Positions 1 to 9,134 of a stretch of DNA of 64,000 bases are shown here, in pieces (within the stretch, counting starts at the first letter, position 1; every line of letters begins with the position of its first letter). A program made the translations under genes and the position numbers. Origin of the DNA: Phascolarctos cinereus (Eukaryota > Chordata > Mammalia > Diprotodontia > Phascolarctidae); assembly GCF_002099425.1 (NCBI RefSeq), contig NW_018344194.1, positions 992,001-1,056,000 on the forward strand. The letters run 5' to 3'. Below the pieces are notes generated by a model. That model saw only the letters and a list, made by a program, of their open reading frames with translations. It had not been told where the DNA came from and ran no database searches.

Positions 1-1330
1 TCCACTGACTCCTAGTATACCCTTCTTTCTTTTCTACTAGACAGGAATCCTGGTCTGAGTCAGCCCCATGAAATGGAGCCAGTGTGAGATTGACCCCAAG
101 AAACACGAGACTCCGTAAAAGCTGAGGGACTTCTCCAGTCCCGCCACTGCCTCCTGCTTAGATGGGGAGTCCTCCAAGGGAACACCTGACTCTGGCCAGA
201 ATACCTTCATGTAGTAGGTAGTTGATAAATGTATGTTGACTGGATGGTCCTCTTCCTTGCCCCCCTCCCCAAATGCTACCAAGAAGTGCTTCCAAAGGGC
301 CCAGGTGCCCATCCAGGTCTGTGGGATGTCAGCCTGCCAGAGTACAGGAGAGTGGGGTGCTGTGCCTTAGGACCTGCAGGTGCTAGGGAAGGCCTGGTTG
401 CTGTGACTGTGATGGGGGGAGGGACCCCAGGAAAACCTTCCCAGGATTCCTCAGATCTACAAGGAGAGAGTGTAAGGGGAGGGGGACGGCCACCCAGCTG
501 GTAGTCCAAACAGCTGGGGCCTTGTTTAAATAAACAGAGCCTATTTCACAGCTCAGGATCCAGGGAGGAGGCAGTGACCGTGTAGAATATGCCTTCAGTT
601 ACTACTGGGGACATTTTCCCACTGAAAAAAAGGTTTTTTCCTCCCCAACTTCCCTTGGCATCATTTCTGCTCAGAATCCCCATGGCCAAGCACCCTAACC
701 GTGTGGAGGGGGAGAGCCAGTGACAGTGCCCGATTGGAGGAGGCAAAGAGAAGGGTCCACCAAGGTTGGACGGCAGGAAACATCCTCCCGATGGCTGAAT
801 GGGTCCCCTTCCCTGGGGCCAACAGAAAGCTGGGAGGGGGTGCTGCAGCCCTGCGATGGATCAGGCAGGACTGAAGACTGAGGACTGATTGCCGGGTGAT
901 GGACTCAAGGCCTCAAATGGCCATTTTGGTACCATCGAACTGCTCTAGGCAGGCGGCAAGAAAGATTTCCAAAGGCTATGTCAGCCTGGAGGTGGGGTGG
1001 GACTGGGCATCATTAATGTCTGTTTGTGCAGTGCATGCTCTGGGCTTCCCCTCTCAACTCCCCCTCACACTGGTAAACTGAGTCACCAGAGTGTCACTAG
1101 CATTCTCTCCTCAGGGTTCTAGGGTTGACTGTGAGAGGTTTGGAAGTGGTTTGCTAGCTCATGAGCCTCCACTAGTGGGCTCTCCCTGGATTATCCAGGT
1201 ACCATTAGTTAGGTAGCCAGACTCACTCAGCTTTTAGAAATGGTTATTTCTTTAAGAGTAGCTGATACAAAACTTTCCTCCCCTTCAACTTCCTCCTCCC
1301 CCAGTCCAGGACATATTTTTCCCACAAATT
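1..1330. other. Non-coding stretch, mostly unassigned
   Basis: I see no gene. Around 200-243 a short segment (TAGTAGGTAGTTGATAAATG) resembles the 3' tail shared by L2 and MIR elements, but it is too short and diverged to call. The rest is GC-moderate unique-looking sequence. Open frames on both strands have no recognisable domains and no convincing splice sites around them. Confidence 0.5.
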
Positions 1331-1334
1331 GGTT

Positions 1335-1715
1335 GTTGTCGTCCTTCATTCTCAAAGAGGCCCAAAATGGTGCCACTCTGTTGGAGTCAAGATACAGTGA
1401 CTGTGGCTGATCAGACCCCACGTGTGTTCAGAAGGCTGTACCACGGGTCAGGCACAAGTACACACAGAGTCAAGAGAAAAGTGTGCTTGAGCTTAGAGAA
1501 CGTGTGGCAGATGGGACAACTCGCGGGCTCTGGAGCCTGGGAGTGTTTCTTCCCCTTTGTGGGATTCTCATGGAGTTCTCAGCTAGAGTAGAGGACTCTG
1601 CCGAGTCCGGAAGATGCTCTTCCTCAGTGCGCCTACGTGGTCCTGGGCTCCCAGTGCGATGCTGAGCACAGTGCCCCAAGCTTAGCATAATGCCTGGCAC
1701 GTAGTAATTGATTGC
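1335..1715 (+). mobile_element. Unclassified marsupial interspersed repeat, copy A
   Basis: This starts with a motif of the type TTGTCGTCCTTCATTCTCAA, followed by a GACTGTGGCTGATCAGACC block and a GGTCAGGCACAAGTA block. It ends near an L2/MIR-like tail (GCCTGGCACGTAGTAATTG). I recognise the head as a family seen repeatedly in marsupial DNA. I cannot say with certainty whether it is a SINE, an LTR-type or a DNA element. The same head recurs at 2165. The two copies diverge after about 45 bases, so they may be different subfamilies or different parts of one element. Confidence 0.45.
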
Positions 1716-1834
1716 CATGAGTCACCATCATTGGGACACTACTAGGATGCTCACAGGGTGTCCAAATCTGATCTTTCAGAGTGTGCAGGATCCCCTTCTG
1801 GTCATCAACTGTCCTAGACAACTTCACCAGCATC

Positions 1835-2164
1835 CTGATTGGTTTTCCTGACCATCATTCCCTCCCCTTTCTGTTCCAACCTCTCCAAAGAAGTAACGTC
1901 TTCTTCATATACAAGTCTGAACACGGCACTGTCTTGCCAAGGAATCTTCAATGGCTCCCTAGTGCCTCAAGGACATGATACAAATGCCTCTTAGCTTCTC
2001 TGGCTTTTAGAAAGAACAACTCAAATTGCTCCTTCTGCAGGAGGTCTTTCCCAGGTCCCCCCAGTGCCTTACCCTCCCCCATTAGAACGGGAGCTCCCTG
2101 AGGGTAAGGACCATGTTCTACCTTTCTCAGTGTCCCCAGTGCTCAGCAGTGATTGGCACATACT
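1835..2164 (+). mobile_element. L2 LINE 3' end, plus strand, internally deleted
   Basis: The segment follows the L2 3' region: a CTCCAATGGCTCCCTA-like block near 1950, a 'GGAGGTCTTTCCCAGG' block near 2040, the TTAGAACGGGAGCTCCCTGA motif near 2083, then CCCCAGTGCTCAG and a GGCACATACTTAATA tail at 2155. These pieces are in the consensus order, but with material missing between them. The next repeat begins right at the tail. Confidence 0.75.
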
Positions 2165-2660
2165 TAATATTGTTTGTCCTCCATTTTTGAAGAGGACCAA
2201 TGGCATCATGGGTGATGTCTTGACATGTGAATGAATTGGATTTCAATGAGGCAGAGCCACACAAAGTCCTCAGCCTCACTCTCTCTTTCTGAGTCATCAA
2301 AGTCAGGGCGACTGGCGATGGTCTTGGCTGCAACGCATGTGACCTTGGAGTCTTTGTTGTCTGACCAAGCTCTAAGCACCCCACAGCTCCTGCTTCAGCC
2401 GCCTCACGGTCGGTGGAACAAATTGTTTTCATCCTCCCATTCCACTGAAGAAAGTCTTTGCATGCTTGGGGTAGACCTCCCCAGCTCACCGAAGGGATTG
2501 AGGCCTTTTGGTTACCCTCAGCCCGGTTTAGCCCCTCTGCCAAGATGGTTTTACCAGGGTGCGGTCACTGTCTGTGCTCCAGCTTCTTGGAGCCACGGGG
2601 AGAGCTGGGTGACAGGTGGACCCCAAAGGTAGATGAGCAGCCCTCACACCAGGGGGACTG
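2165..2660 (+). mobile_element. Unclassified marsupial interspersed repeat, copy B
   Basis: The head (TTGTCCTCCATTTTTGAAGA, GGACCAATGGCATCATGG) matches the family at 1335. It continues with GTGAATTGGATTTCAATGAGG, CAGCCTCACTCTCTC, TGTCTGACCAAGCTCTAAGC and a CGCCTCACGGTC-like block. I recognise this order of blocks from other marsupial sequence but cannot name the family. It follows an L2 tail directly. A second L2-like tail (TTGGCACATACAAATGTTTA) lies just beyond at 2690. Open frames through it show no known protein domain. Confidence 0.5.
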
Positions 2661-2849
2661 GTCCCCCTTGAGCACCCCCACAGCCCTTGGCACATACAAA
2701 TGTTTAACGAATGTTTGCTGCTTGTGTGCTTGCCTGGGGAAGCCCAAGAGATGGTTAAGACGCAGCCAGATGTGCCCTGACCTCATGGAGCTTCCAAGGG
2801 CAGCAGAGAGACCACAGGACCTGGCATCAGGAAGCACACATGATTTTGA

Positions 2850-3020
2850 GTTGGCTTTGCACACCAATTAACTGTGTGACCGTGGACAAGTCACATCATC
2901 TCTCACAGTCTCAGTGTCTTCATTCATAAATGGGGGTAACAAACACTCTTTTCCATAGCCACCTCACAGGATTGTTCTAAGGAAGGCTTTGTTCAGAACC
3001 TAAAATACCAGAGAAACGTG
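2850..3020 (+). mobile_element. MIR-type SINE, plus strand
   Basis: It contains the MIR core order: TTAACTGTGTGACCGTGGAC, AAGTCACATCATC, CATTCATAAATGGGGGTAAC, then a CTCACAGGATTGTT block. This is an ancient tRNA-derived SINE that relied on L2 machinery. It is diverged and lacks a clear tail. Confidence 0.75.
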
Positions 3021-3034
3021 AATCATTCTAAAAG

Positions 3035-3255
3035 GTGGCCCAGGATAGTGGATAGAGCACTGACCTAAGAGCTAGGAAGATCTGGGTTCAAATTCTGCCT
3101 GAGTTGTCAAAGCAGTTCACCAGTATGAACTGGGGCAAGTCATTTCATCCCTGTGTGCCTCAGTTTCCTCATCTGCAAAATGAGAATAATAATGCACGAT
3201 TATTGTGAGGTTCAGATGAGATAGTATTGTGGAGAGGGGGGAGTGCGAGACGTGT
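3035..3255 (+). mobile_element. tRNA-derived MIR-type SINE, plus strand
   Basis: The tRNA-like head includes GGATAGAGCACTGACC and GGTTCAAATTCTGCC (B-box type). It is followed by GGGGCAAGTCATTTCATCC, CAGTTTCCTCATCTGCAAAA and AATAATAATGCACG, ending in a TGTAAAGAGCACTGCAAA block. All parts are in MIR order. A short CA-rich simple repeat (about 3280-3320) follows it. Confidence 0.8.
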
Positions 3256-3734
3256 AAAGAGCACTGCAAAATTTCACACACGTGGGCACACACGTACGCA
3301 CACACACACGTGCATACACATCCTGGGTCCCACCTCACATCTTTGCTTGCCACATGCCCTTTCTAGAACCTGACACTTAGTTTTCCCACACCCCCTTCCT
3401 CCTTTTCCTTGCCCAGCTTGGTCTTAGTTGTAAATAGAGATTAATTATTGCTATGGTGAGGCGTTCTCTGTCCTGAGTCTTTTTACCTGTGAATAATGTA
3501 AGATAGGAAGAGTCTCAACTCCTACCCTCTGGGTTCCCTATTTTCAAAAAAAAATGCTTTCTGCTCTAAAATCCACAATTTTTCCCATGTTCACTGCTGG
3601 GGAGAGGTAGCTAAGAACCCCGCCCCTTTCAATCACCATCTGGATGCTCATTAAACTCATCTGAGTCACCCCTCCCCTGTGGAGCAGGCTGAGGGCCATG
3701 AAATAAATGACATTATCCCAGTGGGGAAAAAACA

Positions 3735-3845
3735 TGAATTAAGGCCTATTCTGGGCCAGGTTCTAATCTAGGCTAAGCATGAGTGATACAAAAACAATAA
3801 CTGAACCGACACCTTCCCTCAGCGAGCTTCCCTTCTATTGTAGCA
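3735..3845 (-). mobile_element. L2 LINE 3' tail, minus strand
   Basis: On the plus strand this reads as the reverse complement of the L2 tail: GGCCTATTCTGGGCCAGGTT, then GATACAAAAACAATAACTGA, then the CCTTCCCTCAGCGAGCTTCC block. It is a short, 3'-only remnant. Confidence 0.55.
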
Positions 3846-3854
3846 GGCTTGTTG

Positions 3855-3985
3855 TGTTCCAAAAAGGTACTCAGCATCTCTCCTGAGGGTTCCGAGTCTC
3901 TACTTCTCTCTTTATATTCCCATGGCTTAGCTCTATGCTTGGCACACAGGAATGCAGAATAAATGCTTTTTCACCTCTTCAGTCA
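3855..3985 (+). mobile_element. L2 LINE 3' tail, plus strand
   Basis: A TTTATATTCCCATGGCTTAG block is followed by ATGCTTGGCACACAGGAATG and AATAAATGCTTTTTC. This is the usual end of L2. Confidence 0.6.
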
Positions 3986-3989
3986 TCAA

Positions 3990-4140
3990 AATGATCATTC
4001 TACCACTTTCTTCCTATATGACCTTGGACAAGTCATTGAACCTCTATCTCATTTGTCCTCCATTTCTTCATCCATAAAAAAGGGGGGTTGGACCAGATGA
4101 CCTCTATAGCTCTCTCTAGCACTGAATCTATGACGCTATT
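3990..4140 (+). mobile_element. SINE with L3-like tail, plus strand
   Basis: The MIR-type body (TATATGACCTTGGACAAGTC, ATTTCTTCATCCATAAAAAA) runs into GGTTGGACCAGATGACCTCT and a GAATCTATGACGCTA end. That end is the tail shared with CR1/L3 LINEs. Confidence 0.7.
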
Positions 4141-4423
4141 CTTTGTATCAGGAAGTCTAGCCAGAAATGGCGGACTTCCTGAGAAGGCTGCTCAGCACAC
4201 ATTTATTTAGTCACTACTCTATTCAAGAGGTCCACCCTAGGAAATGATGAGACTCAAGGTGCCTTGTGGAAGTCAGTGGAAAACCCAGGCCTCCCAAGTA
4301 GAATTTAGATGGTCCCTTCCTCCATGGTTGCCCTGGGATTGTCGAACATGCTGAGGGTGAGGCCGCCTTGGCATCCCAGCACACCTTATCTGGTTGGAAG
4401 CGTTGGTTCCACTGGGATCCTTT

Positions 4424-4439
4424 AGAAAAGTCAGCTTTC
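4424..4439. repeat. Target-site duplication, left copy
   Basis: The 16-base string AGAAAAGTCAGCTTTC occurs here and again at 4587-4602 without a mismatch, bracketing the SINE. It fixes the element's boundaries to within a base. Confidence 0.92.
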
Positions 4440-4586
4440 GGGGCAGCTAGGTGGTGCAGTGGATACAGCACCGGCCCTGAAGTCAGGAGGACCTGAGTTC
4501 AAATCCAGCCTCAGACCAAACACTTGACACTTACTAGCTGTATGACCCTGGGCAAGTCACTTAACCCCAATTGCCTAAAAAAAAAA
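4440..4586 (+). mobile_element. Young tRNA-derived marsupial SINE with poly-A tail
   Basis: The element starts GGGGCAGCTAGGTGGTGCAG, has a B-box-like GAGTTCAAATCC, continues with CTTGACACTTACTAGCTG and GGGCAAGTCACTTAACCCC, and ends in an uninterrupted A run. It is flanked by a perfect 16-bp direct repeat, AGAAAAGTCAGCTTTC, at 4424-4439 and 4587-4602. The poly-A tail, long exact target duplication and A-rich nick site are the marks of L1-driven insertion. It is the least decayed SINE in the window. Confidence 0.9.
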
Positions 4587-4602
4587 AGAAAAGTCAGCTT
4601 TC
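4587..4602. repeat. Target-site duplication, right copy
   Basis: Exact match of the left copy at 4424-4439. It directly follows the SINE's poly-A tail. Confidence 0.92.
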
Positions 4603-4604
4603 AT

Positions 4605-5400
4605 TTGGGGGGGAGGGTTTTCACCTCCATATTTTCGCTGTCTTGAGCTTGTTTGAGCACAAGGAAAAAGTATTGCTTGGATGAGGGAGGCGGCTGTGAG
4701 CACTTCACCAACTCAGAATGATGGCTGTGGAATCTAAGGCTGCCAATAACAGGTTCTGTCCCAGCCCGTGGTCAGCCTGCCTCATTCTAAGCCTATGAAG
4801 CAGGTGCGTCAGAGAGAGTCAAGCTCCGAATCTGGGGTCCTGCTCCATCACAGGCTCTTTGGGGGAAGGGACTAGGCCATTTCCCTCTCTGAGCCTCTGT
4901 GCTTTCTGCTAAAATGAAGGGTTCTCTTCTAGCGCCAACTCCAGGAGCCAATCAAACTTTGACCTTGGGCCAATCACTCAAGGCCTCAGTTTCTTCCTCT
5001 GTCAAATGGGAAGAGGGGTGGCTGGCTTCCAAGCTCTCCCTGATGAGTATGTGTGTTTCCTTCCAGGAAAAAGGGAGCCAATGGCATTTACAGATCACAC
5101 AGCACCCCAGAGCTAGGCTCTCTATGAATGCCAACATCCTTCTAATCACATTAACCCAAAGGACTGAAGCTTCAGGGGATAAGCAGACCAGTTTACTGGA
5201 GGTTCAGTAGAAGTTCAAAACAACCCTCACTATCCTGTCCTGGAAGAATGGGCCAGAAAAGTCTGCCCTCCTGACCTTTGCTCAGCTGCTTTAATGACAG
5301 CAAGTGGCTTGCCCAAAGGATGCACACAGAGATGAAGGCAGGATGCAAAATGGAAGTCATGGGAGAGCAATAAAAGGTAATTGTGTGATTACATGATGCA
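4605..5400. other. Non-coding stretch with SINE fragments
   Basis: I see no gene. Between about 4850 and 5030 there is a MIR-type SINE fragment on the plus strand (GACCTTGGGCCAATCACTCA, CTCAGTTTCTTCCTCTGTCA). The remainder is unassigned. Confidence 0.5.
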
Positions 5401-5434
5401 TATTAATTGAATGAATTCATGCATTCACTCAATG

Positions 5435-5457
5435 AATTTGGCCCCTGGGGCCAAATT
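5435..5457. repeat. Perfect 11-bp palindrome
   Basis: AATTTGGCCCC and its exact reverse complement GGGGCCAAATT are separated by a single T at 5446. It sits in AT-rich sequence just upstream of a GAAT tetramer run. Confidence 0.85.
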
Positions 5458-5611
5458 AAAGTCTGTAGTTTGTCATTATCTCCAGGTGATCTCAGGCTAC
5501 TCATAAACAAATCAAACTCCAGGTACTGACCTTCTCTCGATGCCTTCTTTGAGATCCATGCAGTTCCTAATTTTGTTGTTGGAAAGAATGTGGCTGATGG
5601 GATCAAGGGAC

Positions 5612-5673
5612 TGAATGAGTGAGTGAGTCAGTGAATGAATGAATGAGTGAGGGAATGAATGAATGAATGAATG
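5612..5673. repeat. (GAAT/GAGT)n tetramer repeat
   Basis: An array of GAAT units with GAGT and GTGA variants. Such arrays often grow from L2 tails, which end in GAATGAATGAA. Confidence 0.9.
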
Positions 5674-5719
5674 GATTCCCTTAGGCTTTGAGAATGAGGA
5701 CAACCTCCAGTGTAAAGAC

Positions 5720-6335
5720 CAAAATCTTGTTTAACCCTAGAATCCTCAGGAAGATAGGCCAAATCTTGGACCCTCAGCCATGTTCCACACTGCTTCTCCC
5801 CTCTCAACTCTTTGCTCTAAACCCCTGAAAAATAGCAGCCCTTGGGTCAGTCAAAGATATGCAAACCTTCCATAGAGCTCTGGGATAGATCCTTGACCAG
5901 GTGACTCACAGCCAACTCGGACTATGAAGAAGGCACCATGAACAGAGTAAACCCAAGAGTGTTGAATGGATAGGGATGATGACACGGAGAAGTAGTAAGG
6001 GCTTGGGGGCTGCAGGAAGGCAGACCCACTCACCCAGTGTTGGTGAAGCTGTGACCTGGAACAGCTGCTCCAGAGAATGAACAGCTTGGACTTCAGGGAG
6101 AAAAGGCACTGAACTGTTCAGATTCCTGGAGCCAGTGATCCGGGTACTGGAGAATCCCAAGGGGGCCAGAGACAGAAACGGAGGTTCCTCCCATGTCACA
6201 GAAACACCTTGTATGTGAGCATAAAACTAGAAGCAAAGTAGCTTCCCATCAGTTGAGGAATATCTGAACCAACTCTGATGTGTGGATATAATGCAGAAGT
6301 GCTGCCCTGGAAGAAACAAGGGACAGGAAGAATTC
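5720..6335. other. Non-coding stretch, unassigned
   Basis: No gene, RNA or clear repeat family is seen. The minus-strand frame at 5906-6199 is open for 97 codons but shows no recognisable domain or splice context. Confidence 0.4.
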
Positions 6336-6339
6336 AGGT

Positions 6340-6595
6340 TTGGTTGGATCTGTGGTCAGAAGAACTGGGTTCAAATCATGCTTCTGACACCTGCTACCCA
6401 TTTGACCTTGGACAAGTCACAGAATCTGCCCAGGTCTCAGTTTCCTCATCTGTAAAATGCAGCTCACAAGTCAGGACTCTAAGAACTCTTGCCTCCCAGA
6501 GTTGTTGTGAAGATGAAATGGGATAGTATGTGGAAAGGGCTTGGTGAGCCTTCGAGCAGTCTAGCCATGCTCACTAGCATTATTATTATCCTAGA
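6340..6595 (+). mobile_element. MIR SINE, nearly full length, plus strand
   Basis: It has the complete MIR order: head with ACTGGGTTCAAATCATGC, core CATTTGACCTTGGACAAGTC, CAGTTTCCTCATCTGTAAAA, then AGTTGTTGTGAAGATGAAAT and a TAGCATTATTATTATCC end. Confidence 0.85.
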
Positions 6596-6606
6596 AACTG
6601 ATGCAG

Positions 6607-6642
6607 AATTAATTAATTAATTAACTAATTAATTAATTAATA
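6607..6642. repeat. (TTAA)n simple repeat
   Basis: About nine units of AATT/TTAA with one interruption. It lies between a MIR and an L2 tail. Confidence 0.9.
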
Positions 6643-6644
6643 GG

Positions 6645-6740
6645 GATTTATTAGGGTATTACCCTTTCTTCGGTGTCTCCAGGGCTTAGCACTGCCTCTG
6701 ACACACAGTAAGCAATGAATAAGTACTTGCTGGCTTGAGT
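6645..6740 (+). mobile_element. L2 LINE 3' tail, plus strand
   Basis: TGTCTCCAGGGCTTAGCACT, GACACACAGTAAGCAATGAA and a TAAGTACTTGCTGGCTTGAG end reproduce the last 90 bases of L2. Confidence 0.65.
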
Positions 6741-6744
6741 AAGT

Positions 6745-7345
6745 GTGACTGTGTGCAGACACAAAAGCAAAGACAGTCCCTACCCTCAAGCAGCATACAT
6801 GGTATTGAGGATGAGGATCCTCTTCCCTCCACAGCTGCAGATCACCACTGTCTCACCATTTTGTGGATGGTCCCTTGAGGGCTGCCGGGACCAAGCATTC
6901 TTCCACACTTACGTCGACCCGGTTTTTCGTCCGATGACTTGCTGGCGTGCCTTCCATCTTGGGACATGATGAAGGCTAAAGGAAAACTGGCCGTGGGAGG
7001 AAATGTTCCCTTATTCTATAATAACCACGAATGTATGTGGGTGTGGGGGCATTTCCTCACCAACACTGGACAGCGATTGAAGACTAAGCTGGCTGCGCAG
7101 CAGGGGCCGATTGCAGCTAACCACAGCAACCCAACAACAATGAATCAGCCCCTTTGCCAAGAGGTAATGAAAGCCAGGAGTGGCTGGAGCCACCCCCACC
7201 CACCCCCAGCCCTACCCCATTGGTCTCTGCTCCAGAGGCTTCAGGAGCACACAACTAGCCTCTTCCTCTCTCTGCTGATGGGCTTTCGCCAAAATACAGT
7301 TCCTGGGGCCAAGGTAAAAAACAGTCAGTCAGTCAGTCAGTCAAT
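6745..7345. other. Non-coding stretch with a small (AGTC)n
   Basis: Largely unassigned. A short run of AGTC/CAGT tetramers lies at 7322-7343. The 140-codon plus frame at 6939-7361 ends inside that repeat and has no known domain, so I do not call it a gene. Confidence 0.45.
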
Positions 7346-7349
7346 TACA

Positions 7350-7440
7350 AATGAGTTTTAAGCACCAAACGTTAAGCGCCTCCATGCCAGGCACTGACCA
7401 CTCAAACCCAAAGAATGAAAGAGCAGAGGTCATACACAGG
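7350..7440 (-). mobile_element. L2 LINE 3' tail, minus strand
   Basis: TTTTAAGCACCAAACGTTAA, CCATGCCAGGCACTGACCAC and AACCCAAAGAATGAAAGAGC match the reverse complement of an L2 end. Confidence 0.5.
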
Positions 7441-7935
7441 CAGAGTTAGGGACAGAAAAAGCAAGTCTGCATGAAATAGGAAGGAATTCCTTTCAACACA
7501 CTGTCTTTTTTGTCACCGTTTTCTCTGCCTTATCACCAGGAAAGCAAAGGGCTGGGGAAACAAGGGGAGCCTCTGCCTTAGGAGACCTGAGTGTGGCCAG
7601 GCAAGACCCTTAAGGTGCCTCCGTGTTAGGTGACCTGGGAATGTTCCAAAGGCCCCCTACACATTTCCCTTTGTTTGAAGCACCAGATACAGACAAAATA
7701 AATACAAAGAAGGTTTGGTGTGTGGGGAGAGGCTGCTAGAAACTGGAGAGGAGGAGAGGGGACCAAGGAGAGCCTCATGCAGAAGGTGGCAGTCCAGTTG
7801 GACTCTGAAGAAGAGGAGGCAGTGCTTTCTAGGCATGGAGGGGAGGGGGGAGGGGACAGGCTGTGCATGTCATGTCCCACAATGCAGATGTGGCTTTCCT
7901 TGGACGGTGAAGAGACGGATTTGACAAGAGGAGAG
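7440..7935. other. Non-coding stretch, unassigned
   Basis: G-rich sequence with a GGAGGGGAGGGGGGAGGGG run near 7838-7857. No gene or repeat family is recognised. Confidence 0.4.
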
Positions 7936-7937
7936 TT

Positions 7938-8286
7938 AACAGGTATTTCCTGAGCACCTACAGCTGGGCTCTGTGGAGCTAAAGAAGCCAGTCCTTGCTT
8001 CCAAGGAGTTTACAATCCAGTGGGGGAGATACCATGATAACGATTCTCTGCAGACATGCTACATTGGAGATATTCTCTAGGGGAAGAGATTAAGATGGAG
8101 GTGGACTGGGGAAGCCTTCTTGAAGAAGAAAGCACATTAGCTGGGATTTGGATGAGTTTCAGGCCTGGGGACCAGCCAATGGAAATGCTTAGAGATGGAA
8201 GATGGAGACTTGTGTTTGAGGAACATACAAGAAGACTGGAAAAGTTGGTAAGAGCTACCTTATGAATGGCTTCAAAAGCCAAATGG
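7938..8286 (-). mobile_element. L2 LINE, minus strand, 3' block (split by L1)
   Basis: Read on the plus strand this is antisense L2: GAGCACCTACAGCTGGGCTC, the CAAGGAGTTTACAATCCAGT block, TTAGCTGGGATTTGGATGAG, AAGACTGGAAAAGTTGG and a TGAATGGCTTCAAAAGCCAA end. The text resumes in register at 9135 (AGGATTTTGTATTTGACCC), beyond an inserted L1. The two blocks are therefore one original copy. Confidence 0.8.
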
Positions 8287-9134
8287 GAACATGACAAAAC
8301 GGGAAAATGATAAATGTTGAAGATGTGGTAAAATTGGAACACTAGTGAGTTGTGAAATGATCTAACCATTTTGAAGGTGATTTGGAACTATGCCCAAAGA
8401 ACTATAAAAATGTGCATACCCTTTGACCCAGCAACAGCACTTCTAGGGCTGTATCTTAAAGAGATCATACAAATGGGAAAAGGTCCCACATGTACAAAAA
8501 TATTATTAGCAGCTCTTTCTGTGGTGGCCAAGAATTGGAAATTGAGGGGATGCCTATCAATTGGGGAATGGCTGAACAAGTTGCGGTATATGAATGTAAT
8601 GGAATACTATTGTGTTATAAGAAATGAGGAGCAGGCAGACTTCAGAAAAACCTAGAAAGACTTGTATGGTCTGATGCTGAGTGAAGTGAGCAGAACCAGG
8701 AGAACATTGTATACAGTAACAGCCACGTTGTGTGATGACTAACTTTGATAGACTTAGCTCTTCTCAGCAATACAAGAATCTAAGACATCTCCAAAGGCCT
8801 TGTGATAGAAAATGTTTTCCACATCCAGAGAAAGAACTATGGAGTTTGAATAGAGATTGAAGCATACTACTTACTATCTTTTCTTCTGTTGAGTTTTGTT
8901 TCCTCTTTCTGGTAGTTCCTCCTGTTGGTTCTAATTCTTCCTTACAACATGACTAATGTGAAAATATGTTTAATAGGAATGTATGTGTATAGTCTATATC
9001 AATTTACACACTGTCTTGGGGTGAGGGGGGGCCGAGAGATGGGGAGAAAATTTTGGAACTCAAAATCTTATGGTAGCGAACGTTGAAAACTAAAAATAAA
9101 TAAATTTATTTAAAAAGAAAAAGAAAAAAAGGTG
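8287..9134 (+). mobile_element. L1 LINE, 5'-truncated, plus strand
   Basis: This holds the end of ORF2 plus the 3' untranslated region. Residues read from 8371 onward include IPFDPATALLGLYLKEI, a form of the mammalian L1 ORF2 C-terminal motif PFDPAIPLLGIYPK, then ALSVVAKNWK and VMEYYCVIRNEEQ. The 3' part has the marsupial L1 blocks GAGTGAAGTGAGCAGAACCA and ACATCCAGAGAAAGAACTAT, and an A-rich tail at about 9085-9132. Short AAATGG repeats at 8281-8286 and 9135-9140 are a plausible target duplication within L2. Confidence 0.88.

Noticed and set aside
3035-3110. tRNA gene
   Set aside because: The A/B-box-like motifs belong to a tRNA-derived SINE head. The cloverleaf arms are not preserved.
8371-8655. 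94-codon plus frame as a host gene
   Set aside because: It is the C-terminal end of L1 ORF2 within a truncated L1.
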